Under the pieces are notes generated by a model, which saw only the letters and a program-made list of their open reading frames with translations, did no database searches and was not told where the DNA came from. The position numbers and the translations under genes are program-made. From Pseudomonadota bacterium (lineage in GTDB: Bacteria; Pseudomonadota; Alphaproteobacteria; Acetobacterales; Acetobacteraceae), in contig JAKAWQ010000003.1 in the NCBI GenBank assembly GCA_021816925.1, positions 62,001 through 126,000 of the forward strand: a DNA stretch of 64,000 nt. The letters run 5' to 3'. This document shows positions 7,701-15,525 of this stretch, one piece after another; the stretch's first letter is position 1, and the number at the start of each line of letters is the position of its first letter.

Positions 7701-8351
7701 TCAGCCTCCCTCTCTTCCGCGAACCCTTAGCTCGATGCTGCGCCCCGCGCGCGAAAGACCGAAGCAAATGAAGAAGTAGAGCAGCCCCGCGAAGAAGATC
7801 GGATCCAACGAGAAAACCGTGTTGCGGATATTGATCGCAGTCTGCGTGAGCTCCACGAACCCGATGATGCTGGTGACCGAGGAGTCCTTGATGAGGTTGA
7901 TGAAAACACCGATCCCGGCCGGCACCATGACACGGATGGCCTGCGGCAGCACCACCAGGCGCATGATGCCCGCGTAGCCAAGGCCGAGCGCGCGCGCCGC
8001 TTCCCACTGGCCGCGGCCGACCGACCGGATTCCCGAGCGCACCACCTCCGCCATGTACGCGCCGCCGTAGACAGCCAGCGCGCCGGTCGCAGCCATGTAG
8101 GGCGAGACCGTCAGACTGGTCGCGAGCGGCACGGCGTAATAGGCGAAGAACACCAGCACCAGGAGAGGAACCGACCGGACCAGCTCTACGTAGAGCCGCG
8201 TCAGAAGCTCGGCGGGCTTCCAGCCGGACGTGCCGATCATGCCCACGACGAGGCCGACGATGACTGCAAGAAGGAGGGCCAGCACCGAGACCTCGAGCGT
8301 GGTGCCGGCAGCCCGGATCATCAGCAGCCCATACGCGAGCGTTCTCTGCAT
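7701..8351 (-). CDS. Polar amino-acid-type ABC transporter permease (second)
   Basis: A 216-aa inner-membrane permease of the HisM/GlnP family with about five helices. It carries the E-A-A-x-A-L-G-L-G coupling loop that contacts the ATPase (W-E-A-A-R-A-L-G-L-G, near residue 138), after the family segment Y-G-G-A-Y-M-A-E-V-V-R. Its start abuts the stop of the other permease (8351/8352), so they are probably translated together and form a heterodimer. No ATP-binding gene is present nearby. Confidence 0.88.
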   Translation of the reverse strand: MQRTLAYGLLMIRAAGTTLEVSVLALLLAVIVGLVVGMIGTSGWKPAELLTRLYVELVRSVPLLVLVFFAYYAVPLATSLTVSPYMAATGALAVYGGAYMAEVVRSGIRSVGRGQWEAARALGLGYAGIMRLVVLPQAIRVMVPAGIGVFINLIKDSSVTSIIGFVELTQTAINIRNTVFSLDPIFFAGLLYFFICFGLSRAGRSIELRVRGREGG

Positions 8352-9026
8352 TCAGAGGCGCCCTCGCCACATCCTGAACCGCCTGCGATCGAGCTCCTGG
8401 AAGAGCTGATTGAGAAGCTGGACGAGGACGATGTACACCAGAGCGGCGGCCGCGAAGACGCTGAAGTACTGGTAGGTCGAATCGCCGATGACCTGCAGCC
8501 GATAGGTGAGTTCCGGCACCGTTATGACGCTGGCCAGCGCCGTGCCGAGGACGGTTGCGACCACCTGGTTGCCGAGCGAGGGGAACGCGACCGCGAACGT
8601 CTGCGGCAGTTCGACCAGCCTCAGACTCTGCCAGGCGCTGAGCCCGAGCGCGCGCGCCGCCAGCCGCTGGCCGGGGCTGACCGCGCTGAACGCCCCGCGT
8701 ATGATCTCGGCGACATAGGCGCCGCCCTGGACGCCGAGCGCCAGGGCCGCATACCAGAAAGCGTCCAGCCTGACGCTGATTTCCGGCAGCCCGAAATAGC
8801 AGAGATAGAGAAAGACGAGAGTCGGCGTGTTACGGAAGAGCTCGACATACGCCGAGCCGGCCGTGGCGAGCGCGCGTCGGCGCGAGGATTTCAGCAGCCA
8901 GCCGAGCACGCCGAACGCGAGGCTGATGACGAGCGCGGTCGCGCCGAGCAGAAGCGTTGTCTCCGCGCCGGCGGCGATCGCCCAACGCCATGTCCAGAAC
9001 AGATGGAAATTGACGAGCGGAGACAC
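8352..9026 (-). CDS. Polar amino-acid-type ABC transporter permease (first)
   Basis: A 224-aa permease of the same family, with an R-L-A-A-R-A-L-G-L-S coupling loop and the Q-G-G-A-Y-V-A-E-I-I-R segment. It starts with GTG at 9026; no in-frame ATG gives a complete first helix. It is transcribed divergently from the binding-protein gene at 9151, with 124 nt between them holding both promoters. It pairs with the downstream permease. Confidence 0.87.
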   Translation of the reverse strand: MSPLVNFHLFWTWRWAIAAGAETTLLLGATALVISLAFGVLGWLLKSSRRRALATAGSAYVELFRNTPTLVFLYLCYFGLPEISVRLDAFWYAALALGVQGGAYVAEIIRGAFSAVSPGQRLAARALGLSAWQSLRLVELPQTFAVAFPSLGNQVVATVLGTALASVITVPELTYRLQVIGDSTYQYFSVFAAAALVYIVLVQLLNQLFQELDRRRFRMWRGRL

Positions 9027-9150
9027 CTGCGGGGCAACGGATCCAGTTTGGCAAGCCGATGTGGAGCGCGGCGCAGCAGGGCTTGACAGCGCTGCGAGCG
9101 CGAGGGAACCTTACAAGCAATGCGAAGACGCAGTCAAAGGGGAGGCCAGC

Positions 9151-10005
9151 ATGATCGACACCACTTCGAGATCCCTGAGATTTCGCCGTCGGATTCTCGG
9201 AGCCGGTGCAGCGAGCACGGTGTTTGCCGCGGCACTGCCGGCCGCCGCACGCGCGGCCCCGGCGGCGAACAGCGAAAGCATCCTCGCCAAGGTTCTTCGT
9301 ACGCGGACGCTCACGGTCGGCGCCATCAGCGGCAACCCGCCGTGGGAAATCACCAAGCCCAACGGAGAGCTCGACGGCTACGACATCGCGATCGCCAAGG
9401 CGATCGCGGCTGATCTCGGCGCGAAGGTGAAGTTCATTCAAACCTCCGGCGCGGGGCGTATCCCGATCCTGCAAACACGCAAGGCGGACATCGTCGTTGC
9501 CGAGCTCGACTATACGCCGCTGCGCGCGCAGGTCGTCGCCTACACGCGCGCCTACGCCAACCCGGCAAGCCAGTTCATCGTGCGCGCGGACTCGCCCTAC
9601 AGGACCGTCGAGAGCCTCAACGACCCGAAGGTGACGCTCGGCTATGCACTCGGCGGCGACGAAGCGAATCTGTGGCCGGAGATGCTACCGAAAGCCAGGC
9701 TCAAGGCGTTCACCACCGTCGCCGACGCCGAGCAAGCGTTGCTGTCGGGAGAGGTCACGGCAACGGGCGAGTCGACCATCCTCAACATCGATCTCATGAA
9801 GACGCATCCGGGCAAGCTCAGGGTGCTCAATCCTCCATACTTCACGGCCATAACGGCCATCGGTCTTCCTTACGGCGACTTCGATTGGTGGCTCTGGCTC
9901 GACCGCTGGGTGGACAATTTCAACTTCACCGGCGCCAACCAGGCGCTCTGGACCCGCTATGTGGGGGGCGGCTCCCCGTTGCTCCGAGGCTCATACCCGC
10001 AATAG
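9151..10005 (+). CDS. ABC transporter periplasmic substrate-binding protein (SBP family 3)
   Basis: A 284-aa exported binding protein. The N-terminus (R-F-R-R-R-I-L-G-A-G, then a hydrophobic stretch to A-R-A-A-P) looks like a Tat signal peptide, with cleavage near residue 36. The mature part has the family 3 pattern: L-T-V-G-A-I-S-G-N-P-P-W, L-D-G-Y-D-I-A-I-A-K-A-I-A, K-A-D-I-V-V-A-E-L. Such proteins bind amino acids or small organic acids. The ATG at 9151 follows GGGGAGG. It is divergent from the two permeases and the aldolase and presumably works with them. The missing ATPase must be encoded elsewhere. Confidence 0.88.
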   Translation: MIDTTSRSLRFRRRILGAGAASTVFAAALPAAARAAPAANSESILAKVLRTRTLTVGAISGNPPWEITKPNGELDGYDIAIAKAIAADLGAKVKFIQTSGAGRIPILQTRKADIVVAELDYTPLRAQVVAYTRAYANPASQFIVRADSPYRTVESLNDPKVTLGYALGGDEANLWPEMLPKARLKAFTTVADAEQALLSGEVTATGESTILNIDLMKTHPGKLRVLNPPYFTAITAIGLPYGDFDWWLWLDRWVDNFNFTGANQALWTRYVGGGSPLLRGSYPQ

Positions 10006-10092
10006 GAGCAGTCGGGCGGCAACCCTGCGTCCTCCGGCCGTCAAGCATGATCGGATGCCCCGCCGCCGGCAGCGTACAGCTGCCCCTGAGGC

Positions 10093-10415
10093 TTCCCCCG
10101 CCCGCCAGGCGAGGCGCCAACAAACGGACGGCGGTGGCGCGGACGATCGTCAGCGGCCTGACGGATATCCTCGGCATCGGCTGCCGGTGAGCCTTTCTGC
10201 CGAAGGACCTGCCGTCGCTGAGCACACGGAACGATTATTTCCGTCGTTGGAGCCGCGCTGGCAAGGTGGAGATCCTCAAGCACCCCGGCGCCGGGAAGTT
10301 CGCCGTGGTGCGCATACGCAGGCTCAACGAGGGCGCCCTTGGTTCGCTCGATCGGTACTGCGAGTGGCTGAACCGCAACGTTCTCGCCTTCCGGCAATCG
10401 CGTCAATCCGCGTAA
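10093..10415 (+). pseudogene. Decayed IS5-type transposase fragment
   Basis: One frame (codons ending at TAA 10413-10415) translates to IS5-family transposase pieces. G-I-G-C-R, then a stop where the family has Trp, then F-L-P-K-D-L-P and D-Y-F-R-R-W-S match the N-terminal R-T-G-C-Q-W-R-x-L-P-K-D-L-P and Y-F-R-R-W blocks. Immediately after comes V-E-I-L-K and C-E-W-L-N-R-N, resembling the C-terminal block around E-R-T-x-A-W-L. The catalytic core between them is missing, so this is an internally deleted and stop-interrupted remnant. No terminal inverted repeats could be identified. The start coordinate is approximate. The gap from 10416 to 10700 shows no gene I can support. Confidence 0.65.
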
Positions 10416-10700
10416 CGCTCCGAAAGCTCCGTCGGCAAGCCGGATGATGCCGCATGGACTCTCTCGCTCACGCATCACGCCGGCCTCGCGTGCCCACCGC
10501 CCGGCACGCTCCGGCCACAAAGACACCATAGTCCTGCTCGACGAATCGGGCTTCGGGAACGTAGATACCGTGGAGGTCCGTTGACGGAACGGTGCCCCTT
10601 CGAGCGCAGCGCCGCGCCGGGCGGGTTGTTTTCATGTGTCTGCTCGGCAATGGCCTTTGCAGCGCGTGATCGTCGGGCCTCCCAGGACAGGAGTTCGTCC

Positions 10701-11399
10701 ATGCAGCCGCTCATGCCATCTGCCCCCGGGACCAGATCAACCAGGTTCACCTGGCGGGCGCCACTCTCGGTCGCGACCGCGCTCGGCCTCCTGCTGGCCG
10801 CAAGCCCCTGGACGCTCGGTCCGGGCCTTCACCTCTCCGCTCCGTCTGCGTTCGCCCATGGTGGCGGAGGGGGCGCAGGGGGCGGAGGAGGCAACGGCGG
10901 CGGCAATGGGGGAGGAGGAGGCAACGGCGCCGGAAACGGTGGCGGCAACGGCGGAGGGGCGGGCAACGCGGGCGGCCACGGAGGCAGCCACGGGGGCGGC
11001 GCCGGCAACGGCAGCGCAGGGGTGTCCGGCGGCCACGGCGCCGACACGGGCCATGGCGTCGGCGCGATGGCCGGCCCCGATCCGTCCAATCCCGGCCAGC
11101 TTGCCAGCGCCCTCGGTGCGCTCAATGCCGCACATGCTAACCCCGCCGCGCTCGCCTCCGCCGCACCCACTTCCGAGGTGGGCAAGATCGAGGCCTACGA
11201 CCAGGCGATGCTGGCCGCGCTTGCGCTGCCCGACGCCACCCCGGCCGAGATTGCCATCCAGGACCAGGCCATTGCCGCTGCCCGGAGCACCCAGCTCGCC
11301 GCCGCCGCCAACAAGCCGTTGAGCCCGGCCGTCGTCGCGCACGTGGACAACCCGCTTGGTCTGCCGCCGACGGATCCCACCCTCGGCGTCACACCATGA
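10701..11399 (+). CDS. Glycine-rich exported protein
   Basis: A 232-aa protein of unknown function. Residues ~15-50 hold a signal or anchor helix ending A-S-P-W-T-L, and an Ala-rich segment before H-G-G. Residues ~52-115 are almost only Gly with Asn, Ala and His in G-G-G-N-G-G-G type repeats. The C-terminal ~110 residues are Ala/Pro-rich with a defined-looking part (L-A-S-A-L-G-A-L-N-A-A-H-A-N), which suggests a helical domain. The ATG at 10701 follows a GGAG. Its stop overlaps an in-frame upstream ATG of the next gene. It belongs to a run of small exported low-complexity proteins. Confidence 0.7.
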   Translation: MQPLMPSAPGTRSTRFTWRAPLSVATALGLLLAASPWTLGPGLHLSAPSAFAHGGGGGAGGGGGNGGGNGGGGGNGAGNGGGNGGGAGNAGGHGGSHGGGAGNGSAGVSGGHGADTGHGVGAMAGPDPSNPGQLASALGALNAAHANPAALASAAPTSEVGKIEAYDQAMLAALALPDATPAEIAIQDQAIAAARSTQLAAAANKPLSPAVVAHVDNPLGLPPTDPTLGVTP

Positions 11400-11470
11400 C
11401 GAGGCGCGCCATCCGTCCCCGCTCGGATCGAGATCGCCACCACGTCCAGGATCGCAACGGAGAACTGCCA

Positions 11471-11710
11471 ATGGCACGAAAGCTGATAGCCGTCTCTGCC
11501 CTCTTCGGGATGCTGCTTGCGCTCGCCGGCTGCGGCTACAACCCCGGCACGCGCGCCCTCTCCGGCGGCGCGATCGGCGCCGGCACCGGCGCCGTCATCG
11601 GTGCCGCCACCGGCGGCAGCCCGGCCGTCGGGGCTCTCGTCGGTGGCGCAGTCGGCGCGCTCGGCGGCGCCCTTACCAATCCGAACCTGATCAATCTCGG
11701 TTCCCCGTGA
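11471..11710 (+). CDS. Small glycine-zipper lipoprotein
   Basis: A 79-aa lipoprotein. The signal peptide ends in the lipobox L-A-G-C (C21), and the mature part is one glycine-zipper module (G-G-A-I-G-A-G-T-G-A-V-I-G-A-A and G-A-L-V-G-G-A-V-G-A-L-G-G) of the kind seen in OmpA-like or YMGG proteins. It would sit in the outer membrane and insert as a hairpin. The ATG at 11471, after GGAG, was chosen over an upstream in-frame ATG (11396) because it places the signal peptide at the N-terminus. Confidence 0.82.
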   Translation: MARKLIAVSALFGMLLALAGCGYNPGTRALSGGAIGAGTGAVIGAATGGSPAVGALVGGAVGALGGALTNPNLINLGSP

Positions 11711-11844
11711 TCGAGTCATCGCCGCTGCATGGCCGCGCGCCTCGGAAGATCGGACCTCCCTCGGTCACAGGCTCAAGGCAGGCGGCGCTGTCCCTCTATG
11801 TCGCAACGAGCGCCAGCAGGTTCTCCGCATCGCTTCGCACCATC

Positions 11845-11862
11845 GATGAATCAGGATTCATC
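11845..11862. promoter_or_regulatory. Perfect inverted repeat, possible operator
   Basis: GATGAATC, a 2-nt spacer, then GATTCATC: a perfect 8/8 palindrome in the leader of the Pro-rich gene at 11925. It could bind a dimeric regulator or form an mRNA hairpin. No run of T follows, so it is not an intrinsic terminator. Confidence 0.4.
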
Positions 11863-11924
11863 CGGCTTTGCCATCAAGACGCCATATCGCTAACCAAATA
11901 AATCGCGATGAAACGGAGAGGCTC

Positions 11925-12215
11925 ATGAAGATCGCACGGATCGGCATCGTTCTTGGAGCTGCGGCAGCAGGCGGATTGATGTCGACATCTACGACTCTTG
12001 CCGGTCCGCCGCCCTGGGCCGGCGGGCCTCACGGACCACCGGGCTTGTGGCATCGAGGTCCGCCACCACCTCCGCCGTTCGGCTATGTCGTGGTCGCGCC
12101 ACCACCTCCGCCACCAGTTGTCTATTACGCCCCACCGCCCGTCGTTTACGCGCCGCCGCCAACTTATTATGGGCTGCCGTCTTTGTCGTTGAGCGTGACG
12201 CTCCCCCTCCATTGA
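11925..12215 (+). CDS. Proline/tyrosine-rich small exported protein
   Basis: A 96-aa protein with a signal peptide (M-K-I-A-R-I-G, hydrophobic to about residue 26). The mature part is dominated by Pro, Tyr and Val in P-P-P-P-P-V-V-Y-Y and A-P-P-P-V-V-Y repeats. Similar short secreted Pro/Tyr-rich proteins occur in alphaproteobacteria without assigned roles. The ATG follows GGAGAGG. No catalytic or binding motif is visible. Confidence 0.68.
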   Translation: MKIARIGIVLGAAAAGGLMSTSTTLAGPPPWAGGPHGPPGLWHRGPPPPPPFGYVVVAPPPPPPVVYYAPPPVVYAPPPTYYGLPSLSLSVTLPLH

Positions 12216-12386
12216 GAAACATCGAAATGACGATGCTTGCAGATTGTCCTCTCACGACGGTCGTCGGTTCTCCTTGACCCGAACGCTGGCTCCGGATCGA
12301 GCGCCCGGTTCGGGACGAATCAAGAGCCAACCGGAATATATTCGACTCCGCAGCGTTCCTGTTTGATCTTTCCGGGACCCCCGGAT

Positions 12387-12512
12387 ATGGACGACGTCAC
12401 TCGAAGGATTTTCACGACCCCGTCTGTTCCCGAACCCGGCAGTGTCGGCGTTTTGGGCGCGACCATCGTCGGCCCGGGCTTTGCGAGCAGGCGCATGCGC
12501 CGCGGGGCGTGA
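12387..12512 (+). pseudogene. Orphan PEP-CTERM sorting tail
   Basis: The last 30 codons of this frame read V-P-E-P-G-S, a short Gly-rich hydrophobic segment (V-G-V-L-G-A-T-I-V-G-P-G-F-A) and a basic end R-R-M-R-R. That is the three-part signal recognised by exosortase EpsH. There is no exported protein in front of it: the frame can be followed back only to a TTG at 12237, with no signal peptide. It looks like the 3' remnant of a PEP-CTERM protein gene. The rest of 12216-12386 shows no gene. Confidence 0.5.
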
Positions 12513-12568
12513 TGAAGCCGGGCGGAGCGCTTGCCGCACGGTAGCCCTTACGCGCGGAGAAATAGCGG

Positions 12569-13177
12569 TTGGCGCATCGCATTACCGCGCACGAAGGGCG
12601 CCGACCGCGGGGGCAGGCAGAGGAGGAATATAATACCAACCGCCGGCAGCATCGGCCTCAACCGGCGGTTCCGGCTACCCGGCTCGTCCGATTCGGAGTA
12701 GAAGAACAAGACAAGGTCGGGGGCGCCCGGCTGCCAGCGGCAACGGGTGCGAACCGGCCCGATGGGAGAAATTCCGCGGTCCGACGACTCGCCGCCCTGA
12801 TCATCGTCACGATCAGCGTCCTCGCTCTCGAGGGCTGCGCGTATGAGGGAACGGCGGCCTACGCGCAGGGCGGCTACTACTACCCCTTCGGCTACTATCC
12901 CTATGCCTACTCCTACGCCCCGCCGTTCTTTGGTGGTTTTTTCTTCTTCCACCACTTCCGCCGCTTCCACCGCTTCCACCATTTCGGCCACTTTCAACAG
13001 CCTGGCCATTTCCAGCACTTCCAGAAATTCGGCCACTTTCAGCTGCCCGGCCCGTTCCCGCAGCCCGGCCACTTTCAGCAGTCCCCCTTACAAACCCCCG
13101 GCCACTTCCCGCAGCCCGGCCACTTTCAGCAGCCCTCCGGCCGCTTCGGGCGCTTCGGCCCCTCTGGCGGTGCTTGA
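12569..13177 (+). CDS. His/Phe-rich repeat lipoprotein
   Basis: A 202-aa frame whose distinctive part begins at residue ~71. A hydrophobic helix ends in the lipobox L-E-G-C (C90); a Tyr/Gly/Pro patch follows, then ~85 residues made of His, Phe, Gln, Pro and Gly in repeats such as G-H-F-Q-Q-P and F-H-H-F. The His clusters could bind metal. The start is uncertain. TTG 12569 has a GGAGA at good spacing, but it leaves ~70 odd residues before the signal peptide, and no ATG, GTG or TTG lies closer. A frameshift near 12760 or a CTG start is possible. I do not recognise a family. Confidence 0.55.
   Translation: MAHRITAHEGRRPRGQAEEEYNTNRRQHRPQPAVPATRLVRFGVEEQDKVGGARLPAATGANRPDGRNSAVRRLAALIIVTISVLALEGCAYEGTAAYAQGGYYYPFGYYPYAYSYAPPFFGGFFFFHHFRRFHRFHHFGHFQQPGHFQHFQKFGHFQLPGPFPQPGHFQQSPLQTPGHFPQPGHFQQPSGRFGRFGPSGGA
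12960..13145 (+). repeat. Degenerate tandem repeats encoding G-H-F-x-Q-P
   Basis: Short imperfect tandem units built on GGCCACTTTCAGCAG and GGCCACTTCCCGCAGCCC code for G-H-F-Q-Q and G-H-F-P-Q-P. The tract is prone to slippage and should vary in length between strains. Confidence 0.7.
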
Positions 13178-13387
13178 CCGGCCGTCTCGCATTCGGGGAA
13201 TCGATTGCCGCGCCTCCCGCAGCGAGCCGTCCGCTCGGCTCGTGGGTCGGGCGTCGGGTGTGTTCCCAACACCCCCCGCGGCTTGCCGCTTGGATCGCAA
13301 ACTCGCCAAGGCTGGCCGCCCGCCCCATTGCCCCTGCCACGCGGCCCTTCCCCGTAACGAAGAGAGCCGGGAAGCAAACGCCAAAGA

Positions 13388-13423
13388 GGTTCTTTCTTGA
13401 AAGAAGGAACCAAAGAACTTTTT
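13388..13423. terminator. Hairpin between convergent genes, likely terminator
   Basis: An 11-bp near-perfect stem (GGTTCTTTCTT / AAGAAGGAACC, one G-T pair) with a 2-nt centre at 13388-13411, followed by AAAGAAC and five T. It lies between the convergent lipoprotein gene (+) and ABC transporter gene (-). The T run suits plus-strand termination; on the minus strand it may act as a weaker stop. Confidence 0.6.
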
Positions 13424-13452
13424 CCCCCTTTCCCCCAACCGCAGCCGCCGTG

Positions 13453-15303
13453 CTAGGCCGCCCGCCGCCCGCTCTCCGCCAGGAATCCGCCGGACTGCCG
13501 ACGCCAGAGGCGCGCATAAAGTCCGCCCGCCGCCAGTAGTTCGGCGTGTGTGCCGACCTCGCGGATCCGCCCCTCATCCAGCACCACGAGCCGGTCCATT
13601 CGCGCGATCGTCGAAAGCCGGTGCGCAATCGCAATCACTGTCCGCCCTTCCATCAGCTCGTCCAGCCGCTCCTGGATCGCCGCCTCCGCCTCCGAATCGA
13701 GCGCCGAAGTTGCCTCGTCCAGCACGAGGATCGGCGCATTCTTGAGAATCACCCGCGCGATCGCGATCCGCTGGCGTTGCCCGCCCGAGAGCTTGACCCC
13801 CCGCTCGCCCACATGCGCGTCATAGCCGCACCGCCCGTGCCAATCCTCGAGCCCCAGGATGAACTCGTGCGCCTCCGCGCGCCGTGCGGCATCCTCGATC
13901 ATAGCCTCGCTCGCATCCGGCCGGCCGTAGCGGATGTTGTCGCGGACCGAGCGGTGCAGAAGTGAGGTGTCCTGCGTCACCACCGCGATCTCGGCGCGCA
14001 GGCTTTCCTGCGAAACGAGCGCGATATCCTGCCCGTCGATCATGATCCACCCGCGCGCCGGTTCGTAGAAATGCAGAAGCAGGTTGACGAGCGTCGATTT
14101 CCCCGCCCCCGACGGCCCGACCAGTCCCACCCGCTCGCCGGCGGCGATCGCGAGGGTAATTCCATGCAACACGGGAACGTTCCGCTCGCGCCCGTAATCG
14201 AAATGCACGTCCTCGAACCGCACCTCGCCCGCGCTGACCGCAAGCTTGCCCGCCCGCGGCGCGTCCGGCATCTGCCGCGGCACCGCGATCGAGCGCATGC
14301 CGTCCTGCACGATGCCGACATTCTCGAAGATATTGGTGACGTTCCCTGCCACCCAACCAGCCATGTTGGCGATCTGCCAGGCCATCGGCAGCGCGGTCGC
14401 AACCGTTCCCGTGCCGATCCTGCCGCCGCGGAAGAGCAGGATCGCCGCAAGCCCCGCGCCCACCACCATCGCCGCGTTCAGTGTCGAGAGCGCGAACACG
14501 AACCCGGTCGCCATCCTCGTCTGCCGCCGGAACGCCGCGGTGTGCCCGTCCACTGCCTCGCGCACGAACGCATCCTCGTCCCTGGCGCGTGAAAAGAGCT
14601 TCACCGTCAGGATATTCGTGTAGCTGTCCACCACCCGACCGGTCAGCGTCGAGCGTGCCTCGGAGACCGCCCGCGAGCGCTCGCGCATGCGCGGCACGAA
14701 GGCGCCGAGCAGCACCGCGTAGCCGGCGAACCAGGCCACGATCGGAACGGCGAGGCGCCAGTCGGTCACCGAAAGCAGAGCGATCGCGCTCGATCCATAG
14801 ACCAGGATGTACCAGACCGCATTGGTGCCCGAGACGATGCTTTCGCGGAGCGCCGGCCCCGTCTGCATCACCCTGTTGGCGATCCGCCCGGCAAAGTCGT
14901 TCTGGAAGAAGGTCCAGCTCTGCCGCACGACGTGCCAGTGGTTCTGCCAGCGGATCATGTTGCTGACCCCCGGATTGATCACCTGGTTGGTGACGATGTT
15001 CTGCGCGAGCATCGCCGCCGGCCGGCCCACCAGCAGAATCAATGCCATCACGGCAAGCTCGGGCCCTGCCTCGGCGAACAGCCGGGCTGGATGATGCGCG
15101 GCAACCAAGCCTACCACCCGCCCGATGAAAAGCGGGATCGTGAGATCGAGCAGCGCCACCAGAAGCCCCGTGGCGAACAGGGCCACGATCGGCCATCGCG
15201 CCTGGCGCACGAAATGCCAGTAGAACCGCCCGAGCCCCTCCGCCGGCGGCTCACTCGGCGCCACCGCCGTCGGGTCGAGCAGGGATTCGAACCATCGGAG
15301 CAT
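13453..15303 (-). CDS. ABC exporter, fused membrane and ATPase domains
   Basis: A 616-aa half-transporter of the MsbA/multidrug type: a six-helix membrane domain (about residues 30-330), then one nucleotide-binding domain with Walker A G-P-S-G-A-G-K-S (396-403), signature L-S-G-G-Q (505-509), Walker B I-L-V-L-D-E (525-530) and switch His in I-A-H-R-L-S. It should work as a homodimer exporting a lipid, peptide or drug; the substrate cannot be read. The frame opens 71 codons upstream, but that stretch is low-complexity and crosses the aceA terminator, so the ATG at 15303 (M-L-R-W-F) was taken. It stands alone on the strand. Confidence 0.92.
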   Translation of the reverse strand: MLRWFESLLDPTAVAPSEPPAEGLGRFYWHFVRQARWPIVALFATGLLVALLDLTIPLFIGRVVGLVAAHHPARLFAEAGPELAVMALILLVGRPAAMLAQNIVTNQVINPGVSNMIRWQNHWHVVRQSWTFFQNDFAGRIANRVMQTGPALRESIVSGTNAVWYILVYGSSAIALLSVTDWRLAVPIVAWFAGYAVLLGAFVPRMRERSRAVSEARSTLTGRVVDSYTNILTVKLFSRARDEDAFVREAVDGHTAAFRRQTRMATGFVFALSTLNAAMVVGAGLAAILLFRGGRIGTGTVATALPMAWQIANMAGWVAGNVTNIFENVGIVQDGMRSIAVPRQMPDAPRAGKLAVSAGEVRFEDVHFDYGRERNVPVLHGITLAIAAGERVGLVGPSGAGKSTLVNLLLHFYEPARGWIMIDGQDIALVSQESLRAEIAVVTQDTSLLHRSVRDNIRYGRPDASEAMIEDAARRAEAHEFILGLEDWHGRCGYDAHVGERGVKLSGGQRQRIAIARVILKNAPILVLDEATSALDSEAEAAIQERLDELMEGRTVIAIAHRLSTIARMDRLVVLDEGRIREVGTHAELLAAGGLYARLWRRQSGGFLAESGRRAA

Positions 15304-15410
15304 GGCCGAAACTCGGTGCGCCCGCCCAGGTTCGTCAACCGTAAGCTCTTGCCCGGCGGGCTGGCATGCGCCCCGCGCAGGTGCCGAGCGGCCCGGCTCC
15401 GCAGGTAAGG

Positions 15411-15445
15411 AAGAAAAAGGCCCCGCGAGCCACGCTCGCGGGGCC
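15411..15445 (-). terminator. Rho-independent terminator of aceA
   Basis: Reading the minus strand, an 11-bp perfect GC stem (arms GGCCCCGCGAG / CTCGCGGGGCC) with a 5-nt loop at 15419-15445 is followed by TTTTTCTT. It lies 80 nt after the isocitrate lyase stop and before the ABC exporter start. Confidence 0.9.
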
Positions 15446-15525
15446 AGTTGTGGGAGGTGTGTCGTGCGGGGGACGCACGATGAGGTTCTTATTTCACCCA
15501 AGCGGGCCCCGGGCATTGATCTGGA

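Noticed and set aside
10468-10750. Short reverse frames between the IS remnant and the Gly-rich gene
   Set aside because: They lack ribosome sites and known motifs, and they overlap the well-supported start of the Gly-rich gene.
10858-11040. Gly-rich tract as an assembly artefact or PE-PGRS protein
   Set aside because: The units are imperfect and the frame stays open into a structured C-terminus. PE or PPE domains are absent and the organism is not a mycobacterium.
12237-12386. A complete PEP-CTERM protein beginning at TTG 12237
   Set aside because: The stretch in front of the sorting tail has no signal peptide and no domain, and the TTG has no convincing ribosome site. It was treated as a remnant.
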